Shown here in pieces: positions 33,640-42,215 of a stretch of DNA of 50,502 nt. The translations under genes were made by a program, and so were the position numbers. The stretch is from the NCBI RefSeq assembly GCF_015645445.1, contig NZ_JADOGI010000057.1:1-50502 (forward strand). The letters run 5' to 3'. The notes below the pieces were generated by a model, which worked only from the letters and a program-made list of their open reading frames with translations, searched no databases and was not told the origin of the DNA. Origin of the DNA: Nonomuraea cypriaca (GTDB lineage: Bacteria > Actinomycetota > Actinomycetes > Streptosporangiales > Streptosporangiaceae). The number at the start of each line of letters is the position of its first letter. Within the stretch, counting starts at the first letter, position 1.

Positions 33640-34197
33640 GTGAAGATCAAGGACCCGAAAGCGATGCGGGCGCTCGCCCACCCCTTGCGCATCCAGCTCC
33701 TCGAACTGCTGACCATCGAAGGCGCCGCGACAGCCACCCGGCTGGGCGAGCTCGTCGACGAGAGCCCGTCAAATTGCTCCTTCCACCTGCGGGTTCTGGC
33801 GAAGTTCGGATACATCGAACGCGTGCCGGGCCGGACAGGGCGCGACCGGCCCTGGCGGCTCATCGATATCGAGCAGTCCTGGGACTCCGAGCAGCCGGAG
33901 GAGGACGGCAGGTCGGCAGCGTCCGCGTTGAGCCAGGTCTTCCTGGACTGGGAGTATTCACGGATGAAGGCCGCGGCCACGGCAGCGGTGCCGGAGGCGT
34001 GGAAAGGCAGGCTGGCGAGCGGCGGCGCCACCCTCTGGCTGACGCCTGAGGAGGCCGAACACCTCGGAGAGACCATCGCCCAACTGATCAGCCCGTACAC
34101 CGAACGCTGGCAGGAACCGGACTCGCGCCCGGCAGACGGTCGTCCTGTCCGGCTGTTCCACAACACCTATCTCCTGCCGAGCACGGACCATCGGTGA
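33640..34197 (+). CDS. ArsR-like winged-helix regulator, probably leaderless mRNA
   Basis: 185 residues. DPKAMRALAHPLRIQLLELL, TRLGELVDESPSNCSFHLRV and LAKFGYIERVPGRTGRDRPW form the winged helix. The C-terminal part (helical, about 95-185) is the dimer or ligand region of the kind annotated as helix-turn-helix DUF in actinobacteria. The GTG start has no SD but has a -10 box eight bases upstream, the pattern of leaderless genes. Its stop overlaps the start of the MFS gene (GTGA), so the two are co-transcribed and the regulator probably senses the exported compound. Confidence 0.85.
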   Translation: MKIKDPKAMRALAHPLRIQLLELLTIEGAATATRLGELVDESPSNCSFHLRVLAKFGYIERVPGRTGRDRPWRLIDIEQSWDSEQPEEDGRSAASALSQVFLDWEYSRMKAAATAAVPEAWKGRLASGGATLWLTPEEAEHLGETIAQLISPYTERWQEPDSRPADGRPVRLFHNTYLLPSTDHR

Positions 34198-35435
34198 GGG
34201 GCGCACTAGCCAGCCCGCCGTTCCGGCGACTGCTGGGCGCGTGGACGATCGGCAGCCTCGCCGACAGCGCGCTCTATCTCACGCTGGGAGTATGGGCCAA
34301 GGACCTCTCGGGCAGCAGCAGCGCCGCCAGCCTGATCTTCCTCGCGCTGGCCGCCCCGGTGGTGCTCTTCCCGCTCATCGGCCTGCTCGCCGACAGAGTC
34401 AACCGCAAACCCCTGCTGGTCTGGGCGAACCTCGCCGGTGCTCTGGTCGCCACGACGCTGCTGACCGTGCAGACGGCCGGGCAGTTATGGCTGCTGTACG
34501 GCGTGGCATTCGCGTACGGCACACTGGGCCTCGTCAACTCCGCCGCCCAGACCGGCCTGGTCCGGGACATGCTGCCCGTCCGGCACCTCGACACGGCCAA
34601 CGGCCTGCTGACCACCATCGACCAGGGACTACGCGTCCTTTCCCCGGTCGTGGGAAGCGCCCTGTATGTCGCCTGGGGAGGCAGCGCGCTCGCCATCGGG
34701 GTGGCCGTCTGCCTGGTGCTCACAGCGCTCGTGCTGCTGATGGTCCGGGTACGCGAGTCCGCGCCGGAACCCCGCCGGCCGGAGCACACCTGGTGGCAGG
34801 AGACGGCCGCCGGCCTGGCCCATTTGCGAAGCGTCCCGCTGCTGTGGCGCATGGTGATGGTGAGCGCGGCGGCCTTCGGCGTCGTCGGCTTCTTCGACTC
34901 GGCCCTGTTCGAGCTCGTTGACAAGGGTCTGGGGATGGAGGCGGCGTTCTTCGGGGTGCTGATGGGCATCCAGGGAGCCGGCAGCGTACTGGGCGGTCTG
35001 ACGGCTGCCCTGGTGCTGCGTCGCCTGGGGCCGGCGGTGATGGTCGCGACCGCGCTCGCGCTGCTCGGCGCTGCGGGTGTGGCGATGGCCGCCGACCTGG
35101 CCGGCGTTCCGCTGCTTCCCGTCGCGGTGACGGCGCTGTTCGCAGCCGGCGTCGCGATCCCTTGGCTGATGGTCGCGATGGTGACCACGCGCCAGCGACT
35201 CACGCCCTCCAGGCTGCAGGGACGCGCCGCCGCGGCCGCCAACGTCGCCACCACCCTGCCGCAGATGGCCTCCATCGCGGCCGGCGCCGCGCTCGTCGCC
35301 GTCGTCGACTACCGATGGCTGATGATCGCAGCGGGAGGGATCCTGATCGGCTGCGCACTGACCCTGACGACCAGCTCGACTCCGGCCTCGCGGGTCCAGC
35401 GGAAGGCCTCCTGGAAGTCCTCGTCAGGCCGATGA
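34194..35435 (+). CDS. MFS transporter (macrolide-efflux-like)
   Basis: 413 residues with 12 hydrophobic segments. FRRLLGAWTIGSLADSALYL in helix 1, motif A-like GLLADRVNRKPLLVWANLAG, SAAQTGLVRDMLPVRHLDTA, and GIQGAGSVLGGLTAALVLRR in the second half fit the MefA/MdtG-like MFS exporters. Translation is coupled to the ArsR-like regulator by a 4-bp overlap. An efflux role is inferred from that pairing. The substrate is unknown. Confidence 0.85.
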   Translation: MRGALASPPFRRLLGAWTIGSLADSALYLTLGVWAKDLSGSSSAASLIFLALAAPVVLFPLIGLLADRVNRKPLLVWANLAGALVATTLLTVQTAGQLWLLYGVAFAYGTLGLVNSAAQTGLVRDMLPVRHLDTANGLLTTIDQGLRVLSPVVGSALYVAWGGSALAIGVAVCLVLTALVLLMVRVRESAPEPRRPEHTWWQETAAGLAHLRSVPLLWRMVMVSAAAFGVVGFFDSALFELVDKGLGMEAAFFGVLMGIQGAGSVLGGLTAALVLRRLGPAVMVATALALLGAAGVAMAADLAGVPLLPVAVTALFAAGVAIPWLMVAMVTTRQRLTPSRLQGRAAAAANVATTLPQMASIAAGAALVAVVDYRWLMIAAGGILIGCALTLTTSSTPASRVQRKASWKSSSGR

Positions 35436-35436
35436 G

Positions 35437-35691
35437 TTGCGGGCCGGTCGGATTGCTGATCTTGGCGGCGCGCGGTTGGACTGCGGTCACATCGAGTCGC
35501 TGGCGCTCGCCCCGACCGGCCGCCATGTGCTGGTCGGCGTCGACCGTCAGGCGGAGGAGATGGACAGGTCGCCGCTGGCCGGGCTGCCGCCGTGTGGCGG
35601 TGCCCGCTTCCAGCTGCTGCGCCTCGACCTCGAATCCGGTAACACCCAGATCGTGCCCGGCGAACAGGACACCTGGATCCAGGCCTGGTGA
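35437..35691 (+). pseudogene. Beta-propeller C-terminal fragment
   Basis: About 85 residues with blade-like pieces: ALAPTGRHVLVGVDRQAEEM and LLRLDLESGNTQIVPGEQDT, ending WIQAW. This looks like the last blade or two of a WD40/TolB-type protein whose 5' part is gone. No good start codon or ribosome site is present; the frame begins inside the end of the MFS gene. It could be expressed by readthrough but is most likely a remnant. Confidence 0.4.
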
Positions 35692-35724
35692 CCGGCGTGA
35701 GCGGAGCCTCACTATGGTGGCCGA

Positions 35725-36198
35725 GTGGACACCATCGAGACCCCTCGCCTCGTCCTCCTCCCCCTGCGCAGCGAGTACGCCGACGAGATGGCCGCCGTAC
35801 TCTCCGACCCTGACCTGCACACGTTCACCGGAGGCGCCCCTCTCACCGTGGAGGAGCTGCGCCTTCGATACGAGCGGTTGGTAGCCGGGTGGCCCGCCTG
35901 GCGCAACTGGGTGATCCGGTCGCGAGAGGAGGAGCGTCTGGTCGGCTATGTGCAGGCTACGGCGGACGAAAGAACCGCGGAGATCGCGTGGGTCATCGGT
36001 ACGCCCTGGCAGGGCCGCGGTCTGGCCACCGAGTCCGCCAAGGCCCTCGTCAGCCGGCTCATGGAGCAGGGAATCGACACGATCATCGCGCACATCCGCC
36101 CCGGCCACGCGGCCTCGGCCGCCGTCGCGAGTTCGGCCGGCCTGCGCCCCACCGATCAATGGCACGACGGCGAAGTCCGCTGGGAACGTACCTCCTGA
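35725..36198 (+). CDS. GNAT-family N-acetyltransferase
   Basis: 157 residues of RimJ/RimL-like type. IETPRLVLLPLRSEYADEMA at the start, AEIAWVIGTPWQGRGLATES (acetyl-CoA loop QGRGLA) and AHIRPGHAASAAVASSAGLR near the end are the conserved blocks. The GTG start at 35725 is chosen because the family begins with the TxRLxLxP strand; no strong SD is visible. The acceptor is unknown. It stands alone. Confidence 0.85.
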   Translation: MDTIETPRLVLLPLRSEYADEMAAVLSDPDLHTFTGGAPLTVEELRLRYERLVAGWPAWRNWVIRSREEERLVGYVQATADERTAEIAWVIGTPWQGRGLATESAKALVSRLMEQGIDTIIAHIRPGHAASAAVASSAGLRPTDQWHDGEVRWERTS

Positions 36199-36225
36199 CC
36201 CGATGATCCACGCGCAAGCACTCGG

Positions 36226-36720
36226 TCATCCACGTCGGTCCGGCGGCGGTTCGTCGTAAAGACCGAGCTCGTCATCGTCGGGGGCCTGGAAGAGCTTCAC
36301 GTACTCCTCAAGCAACTCGCGGCTGACCGGGACCGTCCCCAGCCGCCCCTCCCCATTACGGGCGTCGAGGCGGCGGCGCAGCTCATCGATCGGCGTGGCA
36401 AGGTAGTGCAGTTCGACGGGAACGCCGAGTGCGCGCGCTCCCAAACGCTTCTCATCCCGCTCAGAACGCGCCCAGAACCCATACTCCAGGATCACGCACA
36501 GCCCAAGCCTCAAGAGATCCTGGGCATGCTCCCAGAACCGCCTCTCAAGCCGGTCGCGCGTTTCCTCATCGAACAGGTCGACGCCGAGATCGGCCAGCCA
36601 TTCGTCCGGACACAGACGCACCCCTGGAATCTCTCTCGCCAGGCGCTCGGCCAGCGTCGTCTTCCCGGAGCCTGGCAGCCCGCACAGCAGGATCAGTCTG
36701 GGCCCGGGGCTCGCATCCAT
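36226..36720 (-). CDS. P-loop AAA/zeta-like kinase
   Basis: 164 residues. Walker A is LLCGLPGSGKTTLAERLARE (10-29, motif GLPGSGKTT), followed by CPDEWLADLG, a lid-like segment VILEYGFWARSERDEKR, and RRRLDARNGEG. Such small ATP-binding proteins phosphorylate small molecules or RNA ends; this one has no toxin partner beside it. The ATG at 36720 has GGAGG seven bases upstream. The open frame extends further upstream but that part lacks family character. Confidence 0.82.
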   Translation of the reverse strand: MDASPGPRLILLCGLPGSGKTTLAERLAREIPGVRLCPDEWLADLGVDLFDEETRDRLERRFWEHAQDLLRLGLCVILEYGFWARSERDEKRLGARALGVPVELHYLATPIDELRRRLDARNGEGRLGTVPVSRELLEEYVKLFQAPDDDELGLYDEPPPDRRG

Positions 36721-36902
36721 CAGGCGCCTCCACAACACCGCGGCAAGGTCACGCCGACATGCTCCCGCAACAGTCATGCCCAACGAAAATGGTTTCCGTC
36801 GGGTCCGGATACGCGGCGAGGACCCCGCCGTGACATCTGTCAGCTCGACTTCCGGCTGTTCGGCACTTGAGGGCAGGGTCGGCCGGGGCGCACGATCAAG
36901 GC

Positions 36903-38252
36903 ATGGCGGACACACACCCCACCTCCCGCACGGCGGGAGCGCCGTTCTTCGTCGATGGCGGTCACGAAGAGCGCGGGACCGCGATGCCCACGGCGCGGCG
37001 GCCATCCGTACGGCTCATTAAGATCGCGGCCTCGGCGCACGCGGTGTTCCTTTTCGCGGCCGTGATCGAGCTGGCCCGGCTGTCCCCACCCTGGTACGGC
37101 ACGGCCTTCGCCGCCACGGGCATCGTGCTGTTCGCCGTCTGCTTCGTCAGGATCGTGTGGCGGAATATGGAGCGGCTGCACCAGAACGTGACCCCGGTGG
37201 CGTTCGCCGCCATGGTCGGCACCGCGGCGGCGCTGCAGGTGGTGCTGGAGCGGACGTGGCTGCTGACCGCGTCGTACTACGTCGTCACCCTGCTGGTCGT
37301 CGCCCAGCCGCCGCGCCGCTGGGCCCCCGGCGTCGCTGCGGTGCTGGTGGCCGGTACGGCGGCCGGCGTCCTACGACTGGGAAACGATCTCGGCGACGCG
37401 GTCGCGACGATGTTGCCGGTGCTGGGTTACGCGGTGATCCTCGCGTTCGGCTACTGGTTCACCAGGATGGGCGCGGAGCTGCGCAGGGCGCGGATCGACC
37501 TGGCACGGGGGGCGGTGTCCGCCGAGCGGACGCGTATCGCCAGGGACCTGCACGACGTGCTCGGCCAGCGGCTCACCGAGATCGTCCTGAAGGCGGAACT
37601 GGCGTCCAGGCTGGTCGGCCGTGACCCGGAGCGGGCCGCCGCCGAGATGTCGTCGGTCGGCAGGGCGGCGAGAGCCGCCCTCGACGAGATGAGGTCCACC
37701 GTGTCGGGGTATCGCGACGTCACGCTGGCCGGGGAGATCGCCACCGCCGGTGAGATCGCCAAGGCGGCGGGGATCGCGCTCTCCGTGCACGTGCCGCCGG
37801 CCCTGCCGGGCGGTGCGGCGGGCAGGACTCTCGCCTGGGCGGTGCGCGAGGGGCTGACCAACGTGCTGCGGCACGCGGAGGCCGGATCGTGCGTGATCAC
37901 CGTGACCGGCAGTGACCCCGTGGTGGTGACCGTGACCGATGACGGCCCGGCGCGGCGGGGCGGGCGGGCACGCGGCGAGGTGGCCTTCGGCACCGGACTG
38001 GCAGGGCTGGCCGAACGGGTCACGGCGGCCGGGGGACGGCTGTCCGCGTCAGCCGGTGAGTCGCGGTTCACCCTGCGGGCCGAGGTCCCCGCCCGAGCCC
38101 CCGACGACTCACCGAGCGGGACTCCGCCCGGGAGCGGCCGCGATGACGCATCGAGCGGGAGTCCGGCCGGCAGCGGCCGGGGCGCGGCAGAAGCCCGCGA
38201 TGACGCATCGAGTGGGACTCAGTCCGGCCGGGGCGCGGGGGAGCCGGAATGA
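36903..38252 (+). CDS. DesK-type sensor histidine kinase with repetitive C-terminal tail
   Basis: About 449 residues. Four to six membrane helices cover about 45-195 (SAHAVFLFAAVIELARL onward). The dimerisation helix has the phospho-acceptor His in RIARDLHDVLGQRLTEIVLK, and the HATPase_c domain has VREGLTNVLRHAEAGS and GTGLAGLAERV. The last 50 residues are an imperfect repeat rich in Asp, Ser and Gly. An ATG at 36984 is an alternative start nearer the first helix. It forms a two-component system with the response regulator that overlaps its stop. DesK relatives sense membrane state; the signal here is unknown. Confidence 0.85.
   Translation: MADTHPTSRTAGAPFFVDGGHEERGTAMPTARRPSVRLIKIAASAHAVFLFAAVIELARLSPPWYGTAFAATGIVLFAVCFVRIVWRNMERLHQNVTPVAFAAMVGTAAALQVVLERTWLLTASYYVVTLLVVAQPPRRWAPGVAAVLVAGTAAGVLRLGNDLGDAVATMLPVLGYAVILAFGYWFTRMGAELRRARIDLARGAVSAERTRIARDLHDVLGQRLTEIVLKAELASRLVGRDPERAAAEMSSVGRAARAALDEMRSTVSGYRDVTLAGEIATAGEIAKAAGIALSVHVPPALPGGAAGRTLAWAVREGLTNVLRHAEAGSCVITVTGSDPVVVTVTDDGPARRGGRARGEVAFGTGLAGLAERVTAAGGRLSASAGESRFTLRAEVPARAPDDSPSGTPPGSGRDDASSGSPAGSGRGAAEARDDASSGTQSGRGAGEPE
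38103..38236 (+). repeat. Imperfect tandem repeat in the 3' end of the kinase gene
   Basis: Three imperfect copies of a unit of about 38 bp. CGCGATGACGCATCGAG occurs identically at 38139-38155 and 38196-38212 (57 bp apart), and a diverged copy begins at 38103 (39 bp before). All offsets are multiples of three, so the frame is kept and the protein repeats DDxSSG. The second unit carries about 18 extra bases. It looks like a small coding minisatellite that may vary between strains. Confidence 0.6.
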
Positions 38253-38854
38253 TCCGCGTGCTGCTGGCAGAGGACCAGCATCTGGTACGCGGCGCGCTGG
38301 CGGCGCTGCTGGCACTGGAGGACGACATGATCGTCGTGGCGAGCGTCGCCGACGGGGCGGCGGCGGTGGCCGCGGCGGTCGAGCACCGGCCCGACGTGGC
38401 GCTGCTGGACATCGAGATGCCGGTGATGGACGGCATCGAGGCGACCGCTGGGATCCGGGCCAAGGTGCCGGAGGCCAAAGTGGTCATTCTGACCACCTTC
38501 GGCAGGCCGGGATATCTGCACCGGGCGATGGACGCCGGGGCCTCCGGCTTCGTGGTGAAGGACACCGAGCCGGAACGCCTGGCCGACGCCGTACGACGGG
38601 TCCTCGCCGGGCAGATCGTCGTCGATCCCGCGCTCGCCGTGGCCTCTCTGCAACGCGGTCCCAATCCGCTGACCGACCGGGAGCAGGCCGTGCTGCGCGC
38701 GGCCGAGGACGGCGCCACCGTGGCCGCTCTGGCCGTACGGCTCAACCTGTCCGAGGGGACCGTACGTAATTACCTGTCCAGCGTCATCGGCAAGACCGGG
38801 GCGCGGACCCGCGCCGAGGCCGCGCGGACGGCCCGCGACAACGGCTGGCTTTGA
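38249..38854 (+). CDS. DesR/NarL-type response regulator
   Basis: 201 residues. The receiver domain has IRVLLAEDQHLVRGALAALL, phospho-acceptor Asp in DVALLDIEMPVMDGIEAT, and Lys in GFVVKDTEPERL. The C-terminal LuxR-type HTH is LTDREQAVLRAAEDGATVAA to SEGTVRNYLSSVIGKTGART. The ATG overlaps the kinase stop (ATGA), so the pair works together. The target genes are not evident; its neighbours downstream are transcribed the other way. Confidence 0.92.
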   Translation: MIRVLLAEDQHLVRGALAALLALEDDMIVVASVADGAAAVAAAVEHRPDVALLDIEMPVMDGIEATAGIRAKVPEAKVVILTTFGRPGYLHRAMDAGASGFVVKDTEPERLADAVRRVLAGQIVVDPALAVASLQRGPNPLTDREQAVLRAAEDGATVAALAVRLNLSEGTVRNYLSSVIGKTGARTRAEAARTARDNGWL

Positions 38855-38923
38855 CGCGCTCCCCAGCCTGAAGGCCGGAGCACCGGCCCGCACTCCGGTA
38901 GCCGGGCACCGACCACGAGACCG

Positions 38924-38940
38924 CACCGCCGTACGCGGTG
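38924..38940. terminator. Short hairpin between convergent two-component systems
   Basis: CACCGC and GCGGTG (6-bp stem, 5-base loop) lie between the stop codons of two convergent response regulator genes. There is no T-run. A terminator is likely from position, but the stem is short. Confidence 0.3.
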
Positions 38941-38957
38941 TCCCTCGCTGAAGGCGG

Positions 38958-39629
38958 TCAGTAGCCCGACGGCCGCACCAGCCCCGTTTCATAGGCGAAG
39001 ACCGCCGCCTGGGTGCGGTCGCGCAGCCCGAGCTTGACCAGCATCCTGCTCACGTGGGTCTTGACGGTCTGCTCGGCGACCACCAGGCGCTCGGCGATCT
39101 CCGCGTTCGACAGGCCCTGCGCGATCAGCGACAGCACCTCGGTCTCGCGCTCGGTCAGGTCACCCACGCGCTCCTTAAGCGGGGTGCGCGGGGCTCCGCT
39201 CACCCGGGAGAACTCGGCGATCAGGCGCTTCGTGACGTTCGGGGCGAGCAGGGCGTCCCCGGCCGCGACCACCCGCACCGCGTGGGCCAGTTCGGCCGCC
39301 GACGCGTCCTTGAGCAGGAACCCGGAAGCCCCCGCGCGCAGCGCCTCGTAGACGTAGTCGTCGAGGTCGAAGGTGGTCAGGACCAGGACCTTCACGGTGG
39401 CGTCCGGCTGCCCGGCGATGCGGCGGGTCGCCTCGATGCCGCCCAGCTCGGGCATCCGCACGTCCATCAGCACGACGTCGGGGTCCAGTTCGGCGACCTT
39501 CGCGACGGCGTCGAGGCCGTTCACGGCCTGGCCGACGACCTCGATGCCGGGCTCGGCGTTGAGCAGGACGGTGAAGCCCTGACGGACCATCGCCTGGTCG
39601 TCGGCTATGAGCACGCGGATGCTCGTCAT
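38958..39629 (-). CDS. NarL/FixJ-type response regulator
   Basis: 223 residues. Receiver: SIRVLIADDQAMVRQGFTVL, Asp in DVVLMDVRMPELGGIEATRR, Lys in GASGFLLKDASAAEL. LuxR HTH: LTERETEVLSLIAQGLSNAE, then VVAEQTVKTHVSRMLVKLGL. The ATG overlaps the stop of the upstream kinase gene by 4 bp. It is the output partner of that kinase. Members of this group often control transporter or antibiotic-response genes, but no target is visible here. Confidence 0.93.
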   Translation of the reverse strand: MTSIRVLIADDQAMVRQGFTVLLNAEPGIEVVGQAVNGLDAVAKVAELDPDVVLMDVRMPELGGIEATRRIAGQPDATVKVLVLTTFDLDDYVYEALRAGASGFLLKDASAAELAHAVRVVAAGDALLAPNVTKRLIAEFSRVSGAPRTPLKERVGDLTERETEVLSLIAQGLSNAEIAERLVVAEQTVKTHVSRMLVKLGLRDRTQAAVFAYETGLVRPSGY

Positions 39630-40942
39630 GAGGTGGCCTCGATGCCTTTCTGCGAGTCGACGGGCAGGAACACGCTCACTTCGTAACCGCCGTCCGGCGT
39701 GGGACCCGTGACGAGGTCGGCGCCCAGCATGGCCGCGCGTTCGCGCATCCCCAGCAGCCCGTGCCCCGCGCCGGTCGAGGGCAGGGCCGGCGCGGCGGGT
39801 GCGGCGTTGACGACTCGGATCGCGAGGGCGTCGGGGTGGTAGAACAGCCGGACCGACACCGGCGCGCCCGGCGCGTGCCGCATGGCGTTGCTGAGCGCCT
39901 CCTGCACGATCCTGAACGCCGACAGCTCCACCCCGGGCGACAGCGGGCGCGGTTCGCCCGACGTCTCGGCGGTGAGCGTGACGCCTGCGCCGCGTACGTT
40001 CGCGAGCAGCTCGTCGAGCCGGTCGAGCGCGGGCTGCGGCGCGTCCCCGGGTGTTTCCTGAGCGCGCAGTACGCCCAGGACCCGGCGTAACTCGGTCAGC
40101 GCCTCGACGGCGTTCTGGCGGATGCCCGCGAGGTTCTCCTTCAGCTCGTCGGGCGGATTCTCCACCAGGTGCGGCGCCACCTGCGCCTGAATGGAGATCA
40201 CCGACATGTGGTGCGCGACCACGTCGTGCAGCTCGCGGGCGATCCTGCTGCGCTCCTCCAGCAGCGTGCGCCTGGCCCGCTCCTCGGCCGTCAGCTCCTC
40301 CTGGGCCTCCAACCGGGTACGGGTCGTCCTCAGCAGACGCACCCCCACCCCGATCACGACCGCGATCGCGTAGACCGGCACGGCCACCACCGGATATCCG
40401 GGCCCGTTGCCCTCGGGCATGAAGACCACGCACATCACCGCCGCCAGCGTGGTGATCGCCAGTGCCGCCCCCGCGACGCGCGGGCGTACCCGCAGGGCCA
40501 GCAGGAGCAGCACCCCGGCCTGCAGGGCGATGCCGGAGCCCGTCCACGGGAAGGAGATCGCGTCGCCGGACGGGACCCTCGGGTGAGCCCGCTCCACCGG
40601 CGACCCCGAGTCCACCATCCAGGGAAAGGACAGGCTTTGCGAGAGGTACGTCATCCCCGTCCTCGCGCCGATGACCATGACGGCGATCGACGCCCACCAG
40701 GCGGGCAGCGGGCGCGACATCGCGATCACGAGGATCACCGCCTGGGCCATGGCGAGCAACGGGACCGTCGGGTCCACACCTTCCGCGTCGGGGAACATGC
40801 CCATGACCAGCGCGTACAGGATGACCATGACGTGTGGGAGCCGGGACAGCAGGCGTGGCCGCGCCATGCGGGGGAGCGGGTCGGCGGCCGTCGTCCACAG
40901 CTCCGCGCGTACGGTGCCGAGAGCCTTTCGCAGCCTGCCCAT
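39626..40942 (-). CDS. Two-component sensor histidine kinase (NarL-partner type)
   Basis: 438 residues. Several membrane helices occupy about 35-215 (LPHVMVILYALVMGMF, LLAMAQAVILVIAM, PVVAVPVYAIAVVIGVGVRL). A coiled linker leads into the HisKA_3 helix with RIARELHDVVAHHMSVISIQ, and HATPase_c motifs FRIVQEALSNAMRHAPGA and GHGLLGMRERAAMLG follow. The ATG at 40942 starts a typical short cytoplasmic N-terminus; the open frame upstream to 41041 lacks family character. The stop overlaps the response regulator start. Confidence 0.9.
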   Translation of the reverse strand: MGRLRKALGTVRAELWTTAADPLPRMARPRLLSRLPHVMVILYALVMGMFPDAEGVDPTVPLLAMAQAVILVIAMSRPLPAWWASIAVMVIGARTGMTYLSQSLSFPWMVDSGSPVERAHPRVPSGDAISFPWTGSGIALQAGVLLLLALRVRPRVAGAALAITTLAAVMCVVFMPEGNGPGYPVVAVPVYAIAVVIGVGVRLLRTTRTRLEAQEELTAEERARRTLLEERSRIARELHDVVAHHMSVISIQAQVAPHLVENPPDELKENLAGIRQNAVEALTELRRVLGVLRAQETPGDAPQPALDRLDELLANVRGAGVTLTAETSGEPRPLSPGVELSAFRIVQEALSNAMRHAPGAPVSVRLFYHPDALAIRVVNAAPAAPALPSTGAGHGLLGMRERAAMLGADLVTGPTPDGGYEVSVFLPVDSQKGIEATS

Positions 40943-40985
40943 CAGCCCTCGTCCCTCTACCCTTGTCGTCCCGGGTTGATCCAGC

Positions 40986-42215
40986 CTAACGACGCGCCTT
41001 CGAGCGCGGCCGTCCTCGCTCGTAACCGTGGAACACGGCACAGCACACCAGCAGCGCCGCCACGAACACCGGCAGCCAGGCCACCCGGGCGAGCACCCAG
41101 CCAGGCCCGTCGGGGACGGTGTGCAGACCGGTCAGCATCCCGCCCCCGCTCCCAGCGGCTCTGTCCCCGAGCGCTGCGGTCTGCCGCATCGCGCTCTCGG
41201 CGAGCAGGCCGAGCGAGGTGACCGCGATCATCGCGGTCTGGTGCCAAAGGAAGATCGTCATCGCGGCGAGGTTCGGCAGCGCCACCGCGGCCCAGGCCGC
41301 GGGGCGGCGCAGCAGCCGCCGCAACGGATCGAGCAGCAGCAGGGCCGCACCGCACTGCGCGAGCCCGAAGGTGACGGCGGCGAGGGAGGGCGGGTCGAGG
41401 TTGGACAGCGGCGCCCCCGGGACGCCGACCATGGCGGCGGGGTAGCCGCCCCAGATGACGAGCGCGGCGGTGGCGGCCGCACCGCCGAGCAGCAGCTTCC
41501 ATCCGGTCGCGCGCCCGCGCAGGCCGCCACGGGCCCAGGCCGCCCCGAGGCAGTACGGCACCAGCCACCCGGCCGCCACGTTGACCCACCCGATGTTGAC
41601 CCACCCGATGTCCCCTTCTGGCCCGACCGCCGCGACCACGAGTTCGCCCAGCGGGCCCTCCGGAATGGCGCCGAACCTGATCAGATCGACGCACACGACC
41701 ACGGCGAGCGGCCATGCCGGGTGCAGTCTCGACACCAGCGGGGTCGCCGCGGTCAGCGCCGCGAAGACCAGCAGGAACCACATCGGGGACAGTACGAGCT
41801 TGACCAGCGCCTGTACGCTCTCCAGCCTGGCCCCACAGGCCAGCATCGCGAGGGCCGTCACCCCCCACACCACCATCACGGCGGTGGCCGGCCGCGCCAG
41901 CCGGGCCATTCGCCCCGCGAGCCACCGCCCGTACGGCACGCCTCCCGCCCGGGCACGGAGGTGACCCCGCGTCCCCACCAGCCCGCCCACCAGGAAGAAG
42001 ACCGCGAGCGTCTGGAACACCCAGGAGACCGGGGCGAGCTGCGGCATGTATCGCAGCGGGCTGGCGGCCCGCACCGCCCCGCTGTCCATGACCAGCGCGG
42101 TCACCAGCCAGTGCCCGCCCACCACGCCGAGGATGGCCAGCGCGCGCAGAGCGTCCACGGCGCGGTCGCGGTCGGGAGGTGTCTCGGCGTCGAGCCGCGT
42201 GACGAGGTCACGCAT
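40986..42215 (-). CDS. Membrane acyltransferase (acyltransferase 3 family)
   Basis: 409 residues with about ten membrane segments. The N-terminal DRAVDALRALAILGVVGGHW contains the R-x10-H pattern of acyltransferase 3 proteins, which move acyl groups onto sugars, lipids or antibiotics at the membrane. A perfect 15-bp tandem duplication (41580-41609) makes the protein read IGWVNIGWVN. The start overlaps the end of the upstream hydrolase gene by 8 bp, so the two are one operon. The substrate is unknown. Confidence 0.85.
   Translation of the reverse strand: MRDLVTRLDAETPPDRDRAVDALRALAILGVVGGHWLVTALVMDSGAVRAASPLRYMPQLAPVSWVFQTLAVFFLVGGLVGTRGHLRARAGGVPYGRWLAGRMARLARPATAVMVVWGVTALAMLACGARLESVQALVKLVLSPMWFLLVFAALTAATPLVSRLHPAWPLAVVVCVDLIRFGAIPEGPLGELVVAAVGPEGDIGWVNIGWVNVAAGWLVPYCLGAAWARGGLRGRATGWKLLLGGAAATAALVIWGGYPAAMVGVPGAPLSNLDPPSLAAVTFGLAQCGAALLLLDPLRRLLRRPAAWAAVALPNLAAMTIFLWHQTAMIAVTSLGLLAESAMRQTAALGDRAAGSGGGMLTGLHTVPDGPGWVLARVAWLPVFVAALLVCCAVFHGYERGRPRSKARR
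41580..41609. repeat. 15-bp tandem duplication inside the acyltransferase gene
   Basis: GTTGACCCACCCGAT occurs twice in a row (41580-41594 and 41595-41609). It adds five residues in frame, giving IGWVN twice in the protein, and looks like a recent slippage duplication. Confidence 0.7.
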
